From: CAZWVA01 sp964636885
GTDB lineage: Bacteria; Desulfobacterota_D; UBA1144; Nemesobacterales; CSP1-2
DNA: 62,933 nt
Assembly (NCBI GenBank): GCA_964636885.1
Contig: CAZWVA010000008.1
Location: forward strand, 1 to 62,933
Direction of reading: 5' to 3'
Notes under the pieces: model-generated
What the model saw: only the letters and a program-made list of their open reading frames with translations
What the model was told of the DNA's origin: nothing
Databases searched by the model: none
Shown here: positions 62,887-62,933 of the stretch, in pieces
How the letters are laid out: each line of letters opens with the position of its first letter
Numbering within the stretch: the first letter of the stretch is position 1
Made by a program: the position numbers and the translations under genes

Positions 62887-62933
62887 ATATAAAGGGTAGG
62901 GTGGCCTTGCCAGAGGGGTAGGCTTAACCCAAA

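Overview
This is a bacterial chromosome segment of moderate GC, probably from a metagenome-assembled genome, because three runs of N (92, 70 and 28 bases) interrupt genes between 14.8 and 19.5 kb. The gene content indicates a Gram-negative, didermal organism: a heptosyltransferase-type GT9 enzyme, Lol/Att-type ABC export, outer-membrane barrels, lipoproteins with Cys lipoboxes and a type IV pilus minor-pilin/PilY1 operon. The mix of a DUF3426 zinc-ribbon protein, FecR proteins, a CHASE2 adenylate cyclase, sigma-54-type promoters and paralogous group-2 sigma factors resembles deltaproteobacterial (Desulfobacterota-like) or neighbouring candidate lineages. I infer this from gene families and cannot fix the taxon.

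Layout. 0-9.5 kb: a barrel protein cut by the left edge, an SDR dehydrogenase, a zinc-ribbon membrane protein, a sigma-70-family factor behind a near-perfect sigma-54 promoter, an LLM-class oxidoreductase, a GT9 glycosyltransferase, a nitroreductase and an MBL hydrolase. 9.5-14 kb: a three-gene signalling operon (large PAS/GAF/CHASE3 histidine kinase, receiver, receiver-GGDEF). 14.2-21.4 kb: housekeeping genes (SAM hydrolase, RluD, PgeF, ArgG, QueA) mixed with unknown genes and holding all the assembly gaps. 21.4-27.1 kb: an envelope module (TPR-barrel, FecR protein, CARDB lipoprotein, CHASE2 cyclase). 27-34 kb: a BadI/MenB-like crotonase, LeuA, a Ycf46-like AAA ATPase, a SIMPL protein, RNase HII and DapA. 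34-40.5 kb: a GT2 glycosyltransferase, an Att-type ABC exporter with its AttH-like partner, and an Ig-fold lipoprotein. 40.5-48 kb: RNase G, threonine deaminase, HU, a ComEA-like protein, PyrE, HolB and MetG. 48.2-56.8 kb: the minor-pilin operon pilV-pilW-pilX-pilY1-fimT-fimT behind a second sigma-54 promoter. 56.8-58.8 kb: agmatine-to-putrescine genes, with aguB frameshifted. 58.9-61.4 kb: a second sigma-70-family factor, a small protein and a SPOR protein. 61.4-62.9 kb: the end of a mobile or decayed element.

The most distinctive biology is regulatory. GG-N10-GC (-24/-12) promoters precede an alternative sigma-70 gene and the minor-pilin operon, with a weaker one before the histidine kinase. 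This suggests a sigma-54 cascade that links surface appendages to an alternative sigma factor. At the right edge a truncated tyrosine integrase runs into a tRNA-Leu(CAG)-like sequence that lacks its D-arm. Beside it sits a DUF6788-type gene with a perfect palindrome over its -10 box and start codon, flanked on both sides by degenerate arrays of 7-bp period.

No CRISPR array, rRNA or complete transposase was found. Most other genes are ordinary housekeeping genes with clear family motifs.
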